Assembly (NCBI GenBank): GCA_905372865.1
Contig: CAJPQT010000004.1
Span: forward strand, 1-64,000
Origin: an uncultured Centipeda sp.
GTDB taxonomy: Bacteria; Bacillota; Negativicutes; Selenomonadales; Selenomonadaceae
DNA length: 64,000 nucleotides
Direction: 5' to 3'
Part shown: positions 26,091 through 34,973 of the stretch, in pieces
Numbering within the stretch: position 1 is the first letter of the stretch
Layout of the letters: each line of letters starts with the position of its first letter
The notes under the pieces: generated by a model
Told to the model about the DNA's origin: nothing
Seen by the model: the letters and a program-made list of their open reading frames with translations, nothing else
The model's database searches: none
Position numbers and translations under genes: made by a program

Positions 26091-26981
26091 ATGACGGATC
26101 AGGCAACGCGGCTGCGCCAAATGGTCGGTGCCGAAACGGCCCCGACCTCCAACGCGTCCGCGCAGACGGAGGCATGGGCAAATGTGCGCGTGGTTGCCGT
26201 CACGAGCGGCAAGGGCGGTGTCGGCAAGACCAACATTGCCGTCAACCTTGCGATTGCTCTGCAGCGCAGGGGACATCGCATCCTCGTGATCGATGCAGAT
26301 CTTGGCATGGCGAATGTGGATATTCTGCTCGGAGCATCTTCGCGCAGACACCTGCTGGATCTGCTGCGGCCGGATGTCCAGCTCGATGATGTCATTGTTG
26401 AGACGGGATATGGAATCCAGTATATCTCCGGCGGCTCCGGCATTGAAAAGGCACTGGAGTATGACCATGCGGAAAAAGTTCTGCTCCAGCAGAAATTGGC
26501 CGACTGTGCCGCACGTGCCGATCTGATTCTGGTCGATACGGGGGCGGGACTTGGGCGCAACGTCATGGACTTTATCCTTGCGGCGGATGAGGTTCTGCTC
26601 GTGACGACACCCGAGCCGACCTCGCTCACCGATGCCTATGCTGTCATGAAGGCGTACAGTATCTATGCAACACAAAAAAACCTCCGGCTCGTCATCAACC
26701 GCGTTTATGAGCAGAAGGAAAGCCGTGAAGTGGCTTTGAAACTGCAGCGTGCCGCTGAGAAATTTCTGCATATGCCCGTAGATTGCCTCGGTTATGTTTT
26801 TGAGGATACGTCGGTCACGAAGGCGGTGCGCAAACAGCAGCCCCTCCTCAAGGAGGCTCCGAATGCCGCCGCGGCACGCTGTATTGACGCACTGGCAGAG
26901 GCGCTGCTCACCGGCGGTGAAATGAGAGTGAAGCGGGGCTGGAAAGGTTTTTTACAGCAAATTTTTAAGTTTTCGACGTAG
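26091..26981 (+). CDS. flhG: MinD-like ATPase FlhG (YlxH)
   Basis: FlhG is a membrane-associated MinD/ParA ATPase that restrains FlhF and controls flagellar number. The deviant Walker A is SGKGGVGKTNIAVNLA with the signature lysine, followed by VIDADLGMANVDILLG, VDTGAGLG (switch region) and TTPEPTSLTDAYA. The N-terminal QATRLRQMV resembles the FlhF-activating DQAxxLR motif. The C-terminus is basic and may be amphipathic. 296 residues, normal. A GGAGG RBS leads to the PilZ gene 18 bp downstream. Confidence 0.94.
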   Translation: MTDQATRLRQMVGAETAPTSNASAQTEAWANVRVVAVTSGKGGVGKTNIAVNLAIALQRRGHRILVIDADLGMANVDILLGASSRRHLLDLLRPDVQLDDVIVETGYGIQYISGGSGIEKALEYDHAEKVLLQQKLADCAARADLILVDTGAGLGRNVMDFILAADEVLLVTTPEPTSLTDAYAVMKAYSIYATQKNLRLVINRVYEQKESREVALKLQRAAEKFLHMPVDCLGYVFEDTSVTKAVRKQQPLLKEAPNAAAARCIDALAEALLTGGEMRVKRGWKGFLQQIFKFST

Positions 26982-26999
26982 CCAAGGAGGAAAATTCAG

Positions 27000-27692
27000 A
27001 TGGCGGGCGAATTGGTACAGGCAAGGAGTGTTTTAGCCCTCGGACAAAGGCTGGAAATATTCTTTGAAAACAATGAGGAAGAAATCTCCGGCTACACAAG
27101 CCGTGTAGAGGATATCGTCGGTGACGACCTCGTTGTTGCTATGCCGCTGGACGAACGCCGCGTTCCCGTGATTCCTCAGGTTGGCGAGAATCTCTACGTA
27201 CTCGCTGCGGGGGACGGATGTCATTACCGCTTCTTTAGTATACATCGCGGCCACGGACGGCACGAGGGGCGGATCCCCGTCCTTCACCTGTCGTTTCCCG
27301 AGGTCGCGGAACGCTTTCAAAAGCGCGGCTTCTTTCGGATTAAGGTCAACCTTACCGCGACGATTCGTCTGGTTGATCGGGACGGGAAAATCGATGCACC
27401 GAAGCGTGTCCCCATTGTGGATCTGAGCGGCAGCGGCCTTGCATTTGCTTGGCCGAAATCCGTTCCACTGCATATCAACGCAGCCCTTGAGATCAATGAT
27501 ATTCCCGGCATTGGAACCATTGAGATTATGACGCGGGTCATGCGGTGTACGCGCATTGAGCGCGAAGATGATGTGCCGATCTATCATGTCGGCGTTCAAT
27601 TTCAAGGGATTTCACGCGGCATGCGGGATAAGATCATTCGCTATCTCTTCCATGTACAGCGGTCTCAGGTGGAGCGCGTAAACGATGAGTGA
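27000..27692 (+). CDS. PilZ domain protein, YcgR-like flagellar brake
   Basis: A probable c-di-GMP receptor. The N-terminal half (1-95) resembles the YcgR N-domain, followed by a PilZ domain with the binding residues Arg109 and Arg113 (RGFFR) and Asp141-Ser143-Gly146 (DLSGSG). Homologues in flagellar operons bind the motor when c-di-GMP is high and slow swimming (family knowledge). Placed between flhG and cheB and overlapping cheB by 8 bases, it is expressed with motility genes. A diguanylate cyclase lies at 42.2 kb. ATG 27000 follows AAGGAGG. Confidence 0.9.
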   Translation: MAGELVQARSVLALGQRLEIFFENNEEEISGYTSRVEDIVGDDLVVAMPLDERRVPVIPQVGENLYVLAAGDGCHYRFFSIHRGHGRHEGRIPVLHLSFPEVAERFQKRGFFRIKVNLTATIRLVDRDGKIDAPKRVPIVDLSGSGLAFAWPKSVPLHINAALEINDIPGIGTIEIMTRVMRCTRIEREDDVPIYHVGVQFQGISRGMRDKIIRYLFHVQRSQVERVNDE

Positions 27693-28305
27693 CACGGTAA
27701 AAAAAGTCTCTGCGCATGCCGGGCGCGGCGCACCCCGCACGCGGCTCGTTGTAATCGGCTCCTCCACCGGAGGACCACAGGCACTCCAGACGGTCATCAC
27801 GGAACTGCCGGCGAACTTCCCCTGTCCTGTGGTCGTCGTTCAGCATATGCCCGCGGGTTTTACGAATGCGCTGGCGGCACGGCTGCACAGCGTCTCGCAG
27901 GTGAACGTGCGGGAAGCGCAGGACGGTGAGCTGCTCGAACCGGGATGTGTCTACATTGCACCGGGGAACTACCATCTGCGTGTTGTGCGCGAACCCGGCG
28001 GCAGACGCATCGCGCTCAGTGACGAGCCGCCAGTCGGCAACCATCGTCCTGCCGTCAATGTGATGTATGACTCTGTCGCACATCTTGGGAAGGACGTCGT
28101 CGCCGTGATCCTCACGGGGATGGGCAGCGATGGGCGCGAGGGGATGCACAAAATCAAGAAAAACGGCGGCTACTGCATTGCGCAGGATGAAGCGACCTGC
28201 GTCGTCTACGGGATGCCAAAATCCGTAATCGACGCGGGGCTGGCCGATGAGATATGTCCATTGCCGCAGATCGCGAGCGCGATTGAGGCGGCTGTGAGAA
28301 GATAG
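27685..28305 (+). CDS. cheB: CheB methylesterase domain protein without receiver
   Basis: A chemoreceptor glutamate methylesterase/glutamine deamidase catalytic domain. The triad appears intact: Ser27 in GSSTGG, His54 in VQHMP and Asp149 in LTGMGSDG. The usual N-terminal receiver domain is absent: only about 20 residues precede the catalytic domain, and the upstream sequence is the PilZ gene in another frame. Length is 206 residues against about 350 for full CheB. Activity would therefore not be set by CheA phosphorylation in the usual way, unless a separate receiver acts (inference). No cheR is in the window. Confidence 0.92.
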   Translation: MSDTVKKVSAHAGRGAPRTRLVVIGSSTGGPQALQTVITELPANFPCPVVVVQHMPAGFTNALAARLHSVSQVNVREAQDGELLEPGCVYIAPGNYHLRVVREPGGRRIALSDEPPVGNHRPAVNVMYDSVAHLGKDVVAVILTGMGSDGREGMHKIKKNGGYCIAQDEATCVVYGMPKSVIDAGLADEICPLPQIASAIEAAVRR

Positions 28306-28323
28306 GAAATAGGGGGAATATCA

Positions 28324-30378
28324 ATGGATAACCAGTATATGGACATGTTCCTGGATGAGTCGCACGAGCACCTGCAGTCGCTCAATGAAGGCCTTTTGCG
28401 CCTCGAAGAGAACATGGAGGAGATCGGCGCCGTCAATGACATCTTCCGCAACGCACACACGCTCAAGGGCATGTCAGCGACCATGGGCTTTGCCAAGATT
28501 GCAGAACTTACGCATGAGATGGAGGATGTGCTGGATCTTGTCCGCAAGGAGCAGCTCAAGCTCAACGAGGACATCATGGACACGCTGTTCAAGTGTCTGG
28601 ATTCCCTCGAGCAGATGGTCGACAGCGTCGGCAACGGTGAGGCAGAGGATGTCGTTGATGTCTCCGACCTCGTCGCAAAGCTCAGCTCTATTTCGAAAGG
28701 AACTCCTGCTCCTGCTGCGGCAGCCCCCGCTGCAGCGTCTTCCTCTGCTCCTGCTGCAGGTGGCGCTGGTGCTGGCACAGATCTTGACCTCGATGAGATC
28801 GACCTCGATGTCATGAAGAAGGCAAAAGAAGCCGGCATGCACATGTTCCACGTCAAGGTTACCCTAATGGAGACCTGTGTTCTCAAAGCGGCGCGCTCCG
28901 TTATGGTCATGCATGCACTGGACGAGGTCGGCGATGTCATCAAGAGCATTCCGCCGGCGGAGGATCTTGAGCAGGAGAAGTTCGAGCGCAGTTTTGACGT
29001 GGTGGTTGCCACGGGCGCCGATGCCCAAGCGGTACAGAATGCCGTGGATTCGGTTTCGGAAATTGAAGATGTCCTCGTTGAGCTGCTCGATCCGGACAAG
29101 CTCGGCAAGTCGGAGGCTCCCGCGCCGGCGGCAGCGCCCGCGGCAGCTGCACCTGCGGCAACGGCCGCTACACCTGCTGCCAAGAAGGAAGCGGCAAAAC
29201 CCGCCGCTGCTCCCGCAAAGAAGCAGCATCAGAGCCAGAGCGTCCGCGTTGACATCGAAAAGCTCGATACCCTCATGAACCTCATGGGTGAGCTTGTTAT
29301 CAATAAAGTTCGTCTCGAGCAGATCGGGCAGACACATCGTCTGAGCGACCTCATGGAGACGCTCGAGCAGATGGACCGTGTAACGGGAGATCTGCAGAAC
29401 ATCGTCATGAAGGTGCGCATGGTTCCGGTCAGCGCCGTGTTCAATCGCTTTCCGCGCATGGTGCGCGACGTGTCGAAGGAACTCGGCAAGGAGATCAACC
29501 TCACGATCGAGGGTGAGGAAACGGAGCTTGACCGCACCGTTATCGACGAGATCGGCGACCCGATCATGCACCTGCTGCGCAACTCCCTCGACCACGGTGT
29601 CGAGAGCCCCGACGCGCGTGAAGCGAAGGGAAAATCGCGCACCGGTGAGGTTGGGCTCATCGCACGTCATGAGGGCAACAACGTCGTCATCATGATTACC
29701 GATGACGGCGCGGGCATTGATGCGAACAAGATCCGCCGCAAGGCGGTTGAGAAGGGCATGGTTACGCAGAGCGAGGCGGACAGCCTTGACGATGCGGATG
29801 CCGTGCGCCTCATCTTCCTGCCCGGCTTCTCGACAGCGGAGCAGATCACGGATATCTCGGGACGCGGTGTCGGCATGGACGTTGTGCGCAGCAAGATCGA
29901 GGCGCTCTCGGGCCATGTCGACGTAGAAACGCACATCGACGAGGGATCCGTCTTTAAGATCAAGCTGCCGCTCACGCTCGCCATCATTCAGGCGATGCTC
30001 GTGCGCGTGCAGGAGGAGATGTACGCCATTCCGCTCACCTCCATCGACAGCACGATCAACATTGAACCGAGTGATATCCAGACCGTCCAGAACAAGGAGG
30101 TCATCGTCCTGCGCGGGGAGATCATTCCGATCATCCGCATGGAGGAGGCTCTGCAGGTTCCGCATAAGAAGGATTCCGATGAGCATTTCGTGGTCGTTGT
30201 TCACGCAGGTGAGGCGAAGGCCGGCATTGTCGTGGATAATCTGATCGGTCAGCAGGAAATCGTTATCAAGACACTCGGCAATCTTTTCGCCGGACTCAAG
30301 CTCTTCGGCGGAGCAACTGTGCTTGGTGACGGCAGGGTCGCACTGATTCTTGACGTTGCAACGATGATACAGCAGTAG
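28324..30378 (+). CDS. cheA: chemotaxis histidine kinase CheA
   Basis: CheA phosphorylates CheY in receptor arrays. Domains in order: HPt (1-105) with phosphorylated His45 in NAHTLKG; an Ala/Pro linker; a P2-like CheY-binding domain (about 165-255); an Ala-rich linker; the dimerisation domain (about 300-365); the ATPase with HLLRNSLDHGVE (N box), DDGAGID (G1) and GRGVGMDVV (G2); and a CheW-like P5 domain (about 545-684). The long linkers are low-complexity. The gene precedes cheW by 18 bp. Length of 684 residues is normal. Confidence 0.97.
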   Translation: MDNQYMDMFLDESHEHLQSLNEGLLRLEENMEEIGAVNDIFRNAHTLKGMSATMGFAKIAELTHEMEDVLDLVRKEQLKLNEDIMDTLFKCLDSLEQMVDSVGNGEAEDVVDVSDLVAKLSSISKGTPAPAAAAPAAASSSAPAAGGAGAGTDLDLDEIDLDVMKKAKEAGMHMFHVKVTLMETCVLKAARSVMVMHALDEVGDVIKSIPPAEDLEQEKFERSFDVVVATGADAQAVQNAVDSVSEIEDVLVELLDPDKLGKSEAPAPAAAPAAAAPAATAATPAAKKEAAKPAAAPAKKQHQSQSVRVDIEKLDTLMNLMGELVINKVRLEQIGQTHRLSDLMETLEQMDRVTGDLQNIVMKVRMVPVSAVFNRFPRMVRDVSKELGKEINLTIEGEETELDRTVIDEIGDPIMHLLRNSLDHGVESPDAREAKGKSRTGEVGLIARHEGNNVVIMITDDGAGIDANKIRRKAVEKGMVTQSEADSLDDADAVRLIFLPGFSTAEQITDISGRGVGMDVVRSKIEALSGHVDVETHIDEGSVFKIKLPLTLAIIQAMLVRVQEEMYAIPLTSIDSTINIEPSDIQTVQNKEVIVLRGEIIPIIRMEEALQVPHKKDSDEHFVVVVHAGEAKAGIVVDNLIGQQEIVIKTLGNLFAGLKLFGGATVLGDGRVALILDVATMIQQ

Positions 30379-30396
30379 AAGGGGAGGGCAAAGAAG

Positions 30397-30864
30397 ATGG
30401 CAGAGGATATGAATCAGGGAAATGCGCCGCAGAACTCGCAGTATGTGGCGTTCAATCTGCGCGATGAAGAGTACGGTGTCAGCATTCTGAACGTGCAGGA
30501 AATTCGAAATCTCACAGATATTACGCGCGTTCCGTTTGCGGCGGATTTTATCAAGGGCGTCATCAATCTGCGCGGTTCGGTGCTCCCCGTGATTGATCTC
30601 AAGCAGCGCCTCGGCCTCGCCGAGACGCCGTATACCGACCGTACGCGGATCGTCACCGTCTCCGTCGAGGATGTCCACGTCGGCATGCTCGTCGATGCCG
30701 TGACGGAGGTGCTGAGCCTCGAGAACGCGCCTGTCGATACGAAGAAAGCAACGAACGGACGTGAGAGCAGCCGCTTCCTCAGCGGCATCGGCAACATCAA
30801 CGGCAGACTTATCGTACTTCTCAATCTGGAGGAGATTGTTGGACTTCCGAAGGAAGCAAAATAA
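30397..30864 (+). CDS. cheW: chemotaxis coupling protein CheW
   Basis: CheW links chemoreceptors to CheA. The 155-residue single-domain protein has the expected FNLRDEEYGVSILNVQEI start, the FIKGVINLRGSVLPVIDL core and a conserved VGMLVDAVTEVLSL. A spacer of 18 bp separates it from cheA and about 26 bp from cheC. An acidic N-terminal tail of 15 residues precedes the fold. Confidence 0.96.
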   Translation: MAEDMNQGNAPQNSQYVAFNLRDEEYGVSILNVQEIRNLTDITRVPFAADFIKGVINLRGSVLPVIDLKQRLGLAETPYTDRTRIVTVSVEDVHVGMLVDAVTEVLSLENAPVDTKKATNGRESSRFLSGIGNINGRLIVLLNLEEIVGLPKEAK

Positions 30865-30890
30865 GGGAGCCGTGATAAGAGGTAAAATCC

Positions 30891-31514
30891 ATGAGTGTAG
30901 ATGAGAATCTGACCGAACTGTCAGAGCTGCAGCTGGATGTGCTCAGAGAGATCGGAAATGTCGGTGCGGGAAACTCCGCGACGGCACTTTCCCGTCTCAT
31001 TCAGCGCCGCATCGAGATGAATGTGCCCCATGTGGCACTTGTGCCAATTGAAGATGTACCGGAATTTGTCGGCGGACCGGAACTGGTTGTCGTCGGTATT
31101 TTCCTGCGCGTTTACGGCAAGGCACCGAGCAACATCCTATTTCTCATCCCGCGCGACAGCGCGTTTTCGCTTGTGGACACACTTCTTGGGCGCGAGAGGG
31201 GAAAGACGACCGAACTCGATGCAATGGATGAATCCGCTCTTATGGAGATCGGAAACATCCTTGCCGGCTCCTATCTGAATGCGTTCTACACGTTTACGGG
31301 GATGAGCATGCTGCCGTCCATTCCTGCGCTTGCCGTGGATATGGCAGGCGCTATTCTCAACGTCGTTCTGGTTCAGCTTGGCGAGATGGGAGACCATGCA
31401 CTGCTCATCGAGACAAACTTTGTGGCAGAGGATCGGAGCATCAGCGGGCATTTCTTCCTTGTGCCCGACCCCGGATCACTCAGCAGCATTATGAATGCGG
31501 TAGGAGTTGAATGA
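30891..31514 (+). CDS. cheC: CheY-P phosphatase CheC
   Basis: CheC dephosphorylates CheY-P and partners with CheD in adaptation. Two catalytic motifs are present, EIGNVGAGNSATAL in the N-terminal half and EIGNILAGSYLNAF in the C-terminal half. The 207-residue protein is the standard size. The stop lies 1 base before the cheD start. The CheC/CheD pair with a receiver-less CheB suggests a Firmicutes-like adaptation system. Confidence 0.95.
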   Translation: MSVDENLTELSELQLDVLREIGNVGAGNSATALSRLIQRRIEMNVPHVALVPIEDVPEFVGGPELVVVGIFLRVYGKAPSNILFLIPRDSAFSLVDTLLGRERGKTTELDAMDESALMEIGNILAGSYLNAFYTFTGMSMLPSIPALAVDMAGAILNVVLVQLGEMGDHALLIETNFVAEDRSISGHFFLVPDPGSLSSIMNAVGVE

Positions 31515-31515
31515 T

Positions 31516-32001
31516 ATGCCGGATTTGATAAAAGTCGGTATGGCCGACTACAAAGTCGGCGCAGCTCCATCCACACTCATCAGCTATGGATTGGGCTCCT
31601 GTATCGGCCTTTCACTATACGATCCGCAGACAAAGGTGGGCGGACTGCTTCACTATATGCTGCCGGACAGCAAGCAGGCGCGGCCTTCGGATACGCCCGC
31701 AAAATTCATTGATACAGGGTTTCCGCTCATGCTCGCGGACGTTCTGAAACTCGGTGCCGTCAAATCGCGCCTCGTGGCCAAGATTGCGGGCGGTGCGCAG
31801 ATGTTTGCGTTTTCCAATACGACAAGCGTCATGCGTGTCGGTGAGCGCAATGCGCAGGCGGCAAAAGAACTTCTCGCACAGCATGGAATCCGTCTCATTG
31901 CAGAGGACACGGGCCTCAATTATGGGCGCACGGTTTCGATTGATCTGAATGACGGCACCTACACGGTGAAGACCGTCAGCAAGGGAGATAAGACGATCTA
32001 G
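31516..32001 (+). CDS. cheD: chemoreceptor glutamine deamidase CheD
   Basis: CheD deamidates receptor glutamines and activates CheC. Key residues are seen in TLISYGLGSCIGLSLYD (catalytic Cys in GSC) and LLHYMLPDS (catalytic His), with AKIAGGAQMF downstream. ATG 31516 is 9 bases after AGGAG. About 161 residues, normal. A 122-bp spacer with a strong hairpin follows. Confidence 0.95.
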   Translation: MPDLIKVGMADYKVGAAPSTLISYGLGSCIGLSLYDPQTKVGGLLHYMLPDSKQARPSDTPAKFIDTGFPLMLADVLKLGAVKSRLVAKIAGGAQMFAFSNTTSVMRVGERNAQAAKELLAQHGIRLIAEDTGLNYGRTVSIDLNDGTYTVKTVSKGDKTI

Positions 32002-32033
32002 GGAATCGCTGATAAAACGGGACCTCAGATTGG

Positions 32034-32070
32034 TGCAGCTTTTTCGCCGGAGCGCCGGCAAAAAATGCGT
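32034..32070 (+). other. long hairpin between cheD and the next gene
   Basis: The sequence reads T5-C-GCCGG, loop AGCG, CCGGC-A5, giving a stem of about 10 pairs with one mismatch, possibly extended by GCA/TGC. No T-run follows on either strand, so it is not a normal terminator. It may stabilise or punctuate the mRNA between cheD and the downstream genes. Confidence 0.5.
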
Positions 32071-32123
32071 CAAGGTGACGGTGCTGGATGTATCGGTACT
32101 TTCCTAGAGGGGAGGGGGAGAAG

Positions 32124-32510
32124 ATGTTCAAACTCGGCATGGCACTGGTCTTTTCGGTCATTGCAGCACTTGTCGTATTTCTTACGGGGATGATTGGCGA
32201 CGCGCGTGTCACGACGGCACTCCTGCGAAGTTTTATCGCGTTTCTCTGTGCCGGTGTATTCACGTATCTCGTGACCTTCATCCTTGAGGCGAAGGGCTGG
32301 GCTGCCTTTGACAAAATGCCGGAAGAGCGAATGCAGGATATGCGGAACTATGAGGCGGAGGATATTGATTTTGATGCGGTGGAGGAGGAGCCCGGCGCAG
32401 CGAAGGAATTTGCGGAACCGACCCACTTCCAGCCGATTTCAGAGGAGTCTCTGATTCATATGAAAACGCCGCCGGCAGACGGCGATGAAGGAGCACCTGC
32501 ACCGGCCTGA
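32124..32510 (+). CDS. hypothetical membrane protein in the che-fliA region
   Basis: A 128-residue protein with two hydrophobic segments (MALVFSVIAALVVFLTGMIG and RSFIAFLCAGVFTYLVTFIL) followed by an acidic soluble tail (EAEDIDFDAVEEE) ending in a Pro/Ala-rich stretch. I do not recognise the family. ATG 32124 follows GGGGAGGGGGAG. Its place between cheD and fliA suggests co-expression with motility genes. Translation signals and a codon pattern matching its neighbours support a real gene. Confidence 0.7.
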   Translation: MFKLGMALVFSVIAALVVFLTGMIGDARVTTALLRSFIAFLCAGVFTYLVTFILEAKGWAAFDKMPEERMQDMRNYEAEDIDFDAVEEEPGAAKEFAEPTHFQPISEESLIHMKTPPADGDEGAPAPA

Positions 32511-32544
32511 GAGCCTTCCGCGGTAATGAGAGGAGATGATGCAG

Positions 32545-33291
32545 ATGGCAGAACAGACGGCAGAGGACATTGACGAGCTGTGGCGGGCATACGCGGCGGA
32601 AAAGACCGTTGATGTACGCAACCGTATTGCTGAACACTATCTGCCGCTCGTTCGTCTCGTTGCCGGACGGATTGCCATCAGCCTTCCGCAGCATGTTGAC
32701 CGAGAGGATCTTCTGAGCAGCGGCTTTTTCGGACTTCTCGATGCGATCGAGCGTTACGAATTAACGCGCGGCAACAAATTTGAAACCTATGCGGGCGTAC
32801 GTGTGCGCGGGGCGATGCTCGATCATCTGCGCGCAAAAGACTGGATCCCGGTCAGCGTGCGACAGAATATCAAGAAGTACGAAAAGGCAGTTGCCCATCT
32901 TGAAGGAGAACTCGGACGGACGGCAACGGATGAGGAGCTCGCTGCGGAGCTGGATCTTACGATTGATGGACTGCATCATCTTGAGGGGCAGGTCAGCGCA
33001 GCGACGATTATCCCTTTGGAGGAATACCTGCGTACGGACACTCCGGCCTCTATGGAGGATGGCCCCGTCGAACATGCGGAGTGGACGGAGATCAAGGAAA
33101 CCCTTGCAGCCGCCATCGAGAAACTGCCGGAGAAGGAGCGCATAGTGGTTGCGCTGTATTACTACGATGAGATGACCCTCAAGGAAATTGCGGCGATCCT
33201 TCACCTGTCGGAGGCGCGGATCTCGCAGCTTCATACAAAGGCAATCTTCCGTATGCGCGGCACGCTCGCGCGTATGAACGACGAAGTATGA
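32545..33291 (+). CDS. fliA: flagellar sigma factor sigma-28 (FliA/SigD)
   Basis: The alternative sigma factor for late flagellar genes. Region 2 shows YLPLVRLVAGRIA, DREDLLSSGFFGLLDAIERYE and KFETYAGVRVRGAMLDHLR (2.3-2.4). Region 3 follows VSVRQNIKKYEKA. Region 4 has LPEKERIVVALYYYDEMTLKE and a helix-turn-helix LHLSEARISQLHTKA. ATG 32545 is 9 bases from AGGAG; an earlier ATG at 32536 abuts the RBS. Length about 248 residues. No flgM anti-sigma gene is in the window. The operon itself shows sigma-A-like promoters, consistent with FliA being made before late genes. Confidence 0.96.
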   Translation: MAEQTAEDIDELWRAYAAEKTVDVRNRIAEHYLPLVRLVAGRIAISLPQHVDREDLLSSGFFGLLDAIERYELTRGNKFETYAGVRVRGAMLDHLRAKDWIPVSVRQNIKKYEKAVAHLEGELGRTATDEELAAELDLTIDGLHHLEGQVSAATIIPLEEYLRTDTPASMEDGPVEHAEWTEIKETLAAAIEKLPEKERIVVALYYYDEMTLKEIAAILHLSEARISQLHTKAIFRMRGTLARMNDEV

Positions 33292-33293
33292 TG

Positions 33294-33322
33294 CGGTGCA
33301 AACTGGGGGAAAAAGTTATAAT
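33294..33322 (+). promoter_or_regulatory. tentative -10 element before the FapA-like gene
   Basis: TATAAT at 33317-33322 is a perfect -10, but no -35 match exists 16-18 bp upstream (CGGTGC at 33294-33299). It sits in the 65-bp gap between fliA and the DUF342 gene. Weak evidence. Confidence 0.3.
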
Positions 33323-33356
33323 AAAGGCGCAATTATGAAGGATCGGAAGTGATGTT

Positions 33357-34955
33357 GTGGAGCGCACTATTGGAGGCATAAACGAAGGGTTTCAGCTTGT
33401 GATCAAGGCGGACGGCAATTATCTGACCGTCTACCCGGGAAGCAAGGATACCCCTGCGATTGATTTGACGACACTCAAGAGTCGTCTTGCAGAGGAGGGT
33501 GTCAAGGATTACGACAAACTCCAACTGGCACGTCTTGTCCGTGCTGCGGACGGATTTGAGGCAAAGCTCGACGCGGCACCGGAGGATGACGGCGAGAATG
33601 CAATCATTCCCTTTAGCATTGAAATCGCAAACGACGCAATGACAGCTGCCGTGCGGTTTGATGACAACCGCGGCAATGTGCCGCCCGATGTCTCTGATGT
33701 GCTCGATGCACTCGCCGCAAAGAAGGTCGTCTATGGCATTGACCGTGATGCCATCGGGCGCGGTGTCGCACGTCTGACACCGTTTATGGCGGCACGCGGA
33801 ACCGCTCCCGAGGCGGGAACGGATGCACGTATCGAAAAGAAATTCGATATGGGGGCAAAGGGACGGCCTGCTGAACGCGCGTACGACCGCGTGGACTACA
33901 AGGACATGAACATCTTTATCCGCGCGAACATCGGCGACGTGCTTGCTGTACGCATCCCCGAGACCGCCGGTGTGCCGGGGAAAAATGTATTCGGTGAAGA
34001 GGTGCCTGCAAAGCCGGGAAAACCTGCTGCATTGCCGCAGGGGAAGAATACAAGAGTTGTCAATGAGCATGAACTCGTGTCACTCATTGACGGTCAGATC
34101 GTAGACGACGGAAAGAAGATCAGTGTGGATCCGCATCTCGTGATTGACTCGAGTGTCGATGTCGGGACGGGGAATGTTGACTTTGCCGGCAGCGTCGAGA
34201 TCAGGGGTGATGTAGAGAGCGGCTTTACGGTCAAGGCTGACGGTGATGTCGAGATCAAGGGCATGATCGGCGGTGCTGAGGTGACGGGGCGCAATGTCAT
34301 TGTGCACGGCGGCATTCGCGGCATGAACGTCGGCAAAATCAATGCGGAGGAGGACATCAGCATTTCCTTCGTAGAGAATGCAAACATTGTTGCGGGGCGC
34401 GATATCTATGTCAACGATGTCGTTCTGCACTCTGAGATGCGTGCGGGGCATCATATCCGCGTTGAGGGACGGCGGGGCTTTATCACCGGCGGGAAGGTCG
34501 GTGCGGGCGAGTCCATCCGTGCCAAGGTTCTGGGCAACAACTTCTATGTACAGACCAACCTCAGCGTCGGTGTCGACCCGAACCTTAAATATCGGTACGA
34601 TACGCTGGGCAAAGAATATCAGGCAAATGTCAAACGCTTGACGGAGATCCGCCTCTCTCTGGAAACGCTGAAGAAGCAGCCGCTCATGAGCCTCTCCGAG
34701 CGTCGGCGCGAGCAGCTTGCCGAGCTGACGCATGCACAGTTCCCTCTCGCCGGTGAAATCAAGAAGATGAAGGAAAAACTCGAGGAGATGGAGGCTGAAC
34801 TGGAAGAGATGAAGCGTGGTTCCATTGCTGCGTCAGATACCATCTTTCCCGGTGTCAACATCATCATCAACGGGGTGAAAAAAACGGTGGAAGATGAGCT
34901 GAAACATGCGCGTCTGCAGATGCTCGACGGGCAGATTGTTACAGGAATATTTTGA
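33357..34955 (+). CDS. FapA family protein (DUF342)
   Basis: A 532-residue DUF342/FapA-type protein. The N-terminal part (1-170) is mixed alpha/beta. The middle (about 250-400) has repeated short beta-strand units, for example VDFAGSVEIRGDVESGFTV and GDVEIKGMIGGAEVTGR, expected to form a beta-helix. The C-terminal 100 residues contain a coiled coil (EIKKMKEKLEEMEAELEEMK). Family members near fla/che operons are common in Firmicutes; their role is unclear. The start is GTG 33357. A polymerising or envelope-associated role is only inferred from the fold. Confidence 0.85.
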   Translation: MERTIGGINEGFQLVIKADGNYLTVYPGSKDTPAIDLTTLKSRLAEEGVKDYDKLQLARLVRAADGFEAKLDAAPEDDGENAIIPFSIEIANDAMTAAVRFDDNRGNVPPDVSDVLDALAAKKVVYGIDRDAIGRGVARLTPFMAARGTAPEAGTDARIEKKFDMGAKGRPAERAYDRVDYKDMNIFIRANIGDVLAVRIPETAGVPGKNVFGEEVPAKPGKPAALPQGKNTRVVNEHELVSLIDGQIVDDGKKISVDPHLVIDSSVDVGTGNVDFAGSVEIRGDVESGFTVKADGDVEIKGMIGGAEVTGRNVIVHGGIRGMNVGKINAEEDISISFVENANIVAGRDIYVNDVVLHSEMRAGHHIRVEGRRGFITGGKVGAGESIRAKVLGNNFYVQTNLSVGVDPNLKYRYDTLGKEYQANVKRLTEIRLSLETLKKQPLMSLSERRREQLAELTHAQFPLAGEIKKMKEKLEEMEAELEEMKRGSIAASDTIFPGVNIIINGVKKTVEDELKHARLQMLDGQIVTGIF

Positions 34956-34973
34956 GGAGAGGCAGGTGCCGTT

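Noticed and set aside
28864..30678. 604-codon open frame on the - strand across cheA/cheW
   Set aside because: Antisense shadow of cheA and cheW with biased composition and no recognisable motif.
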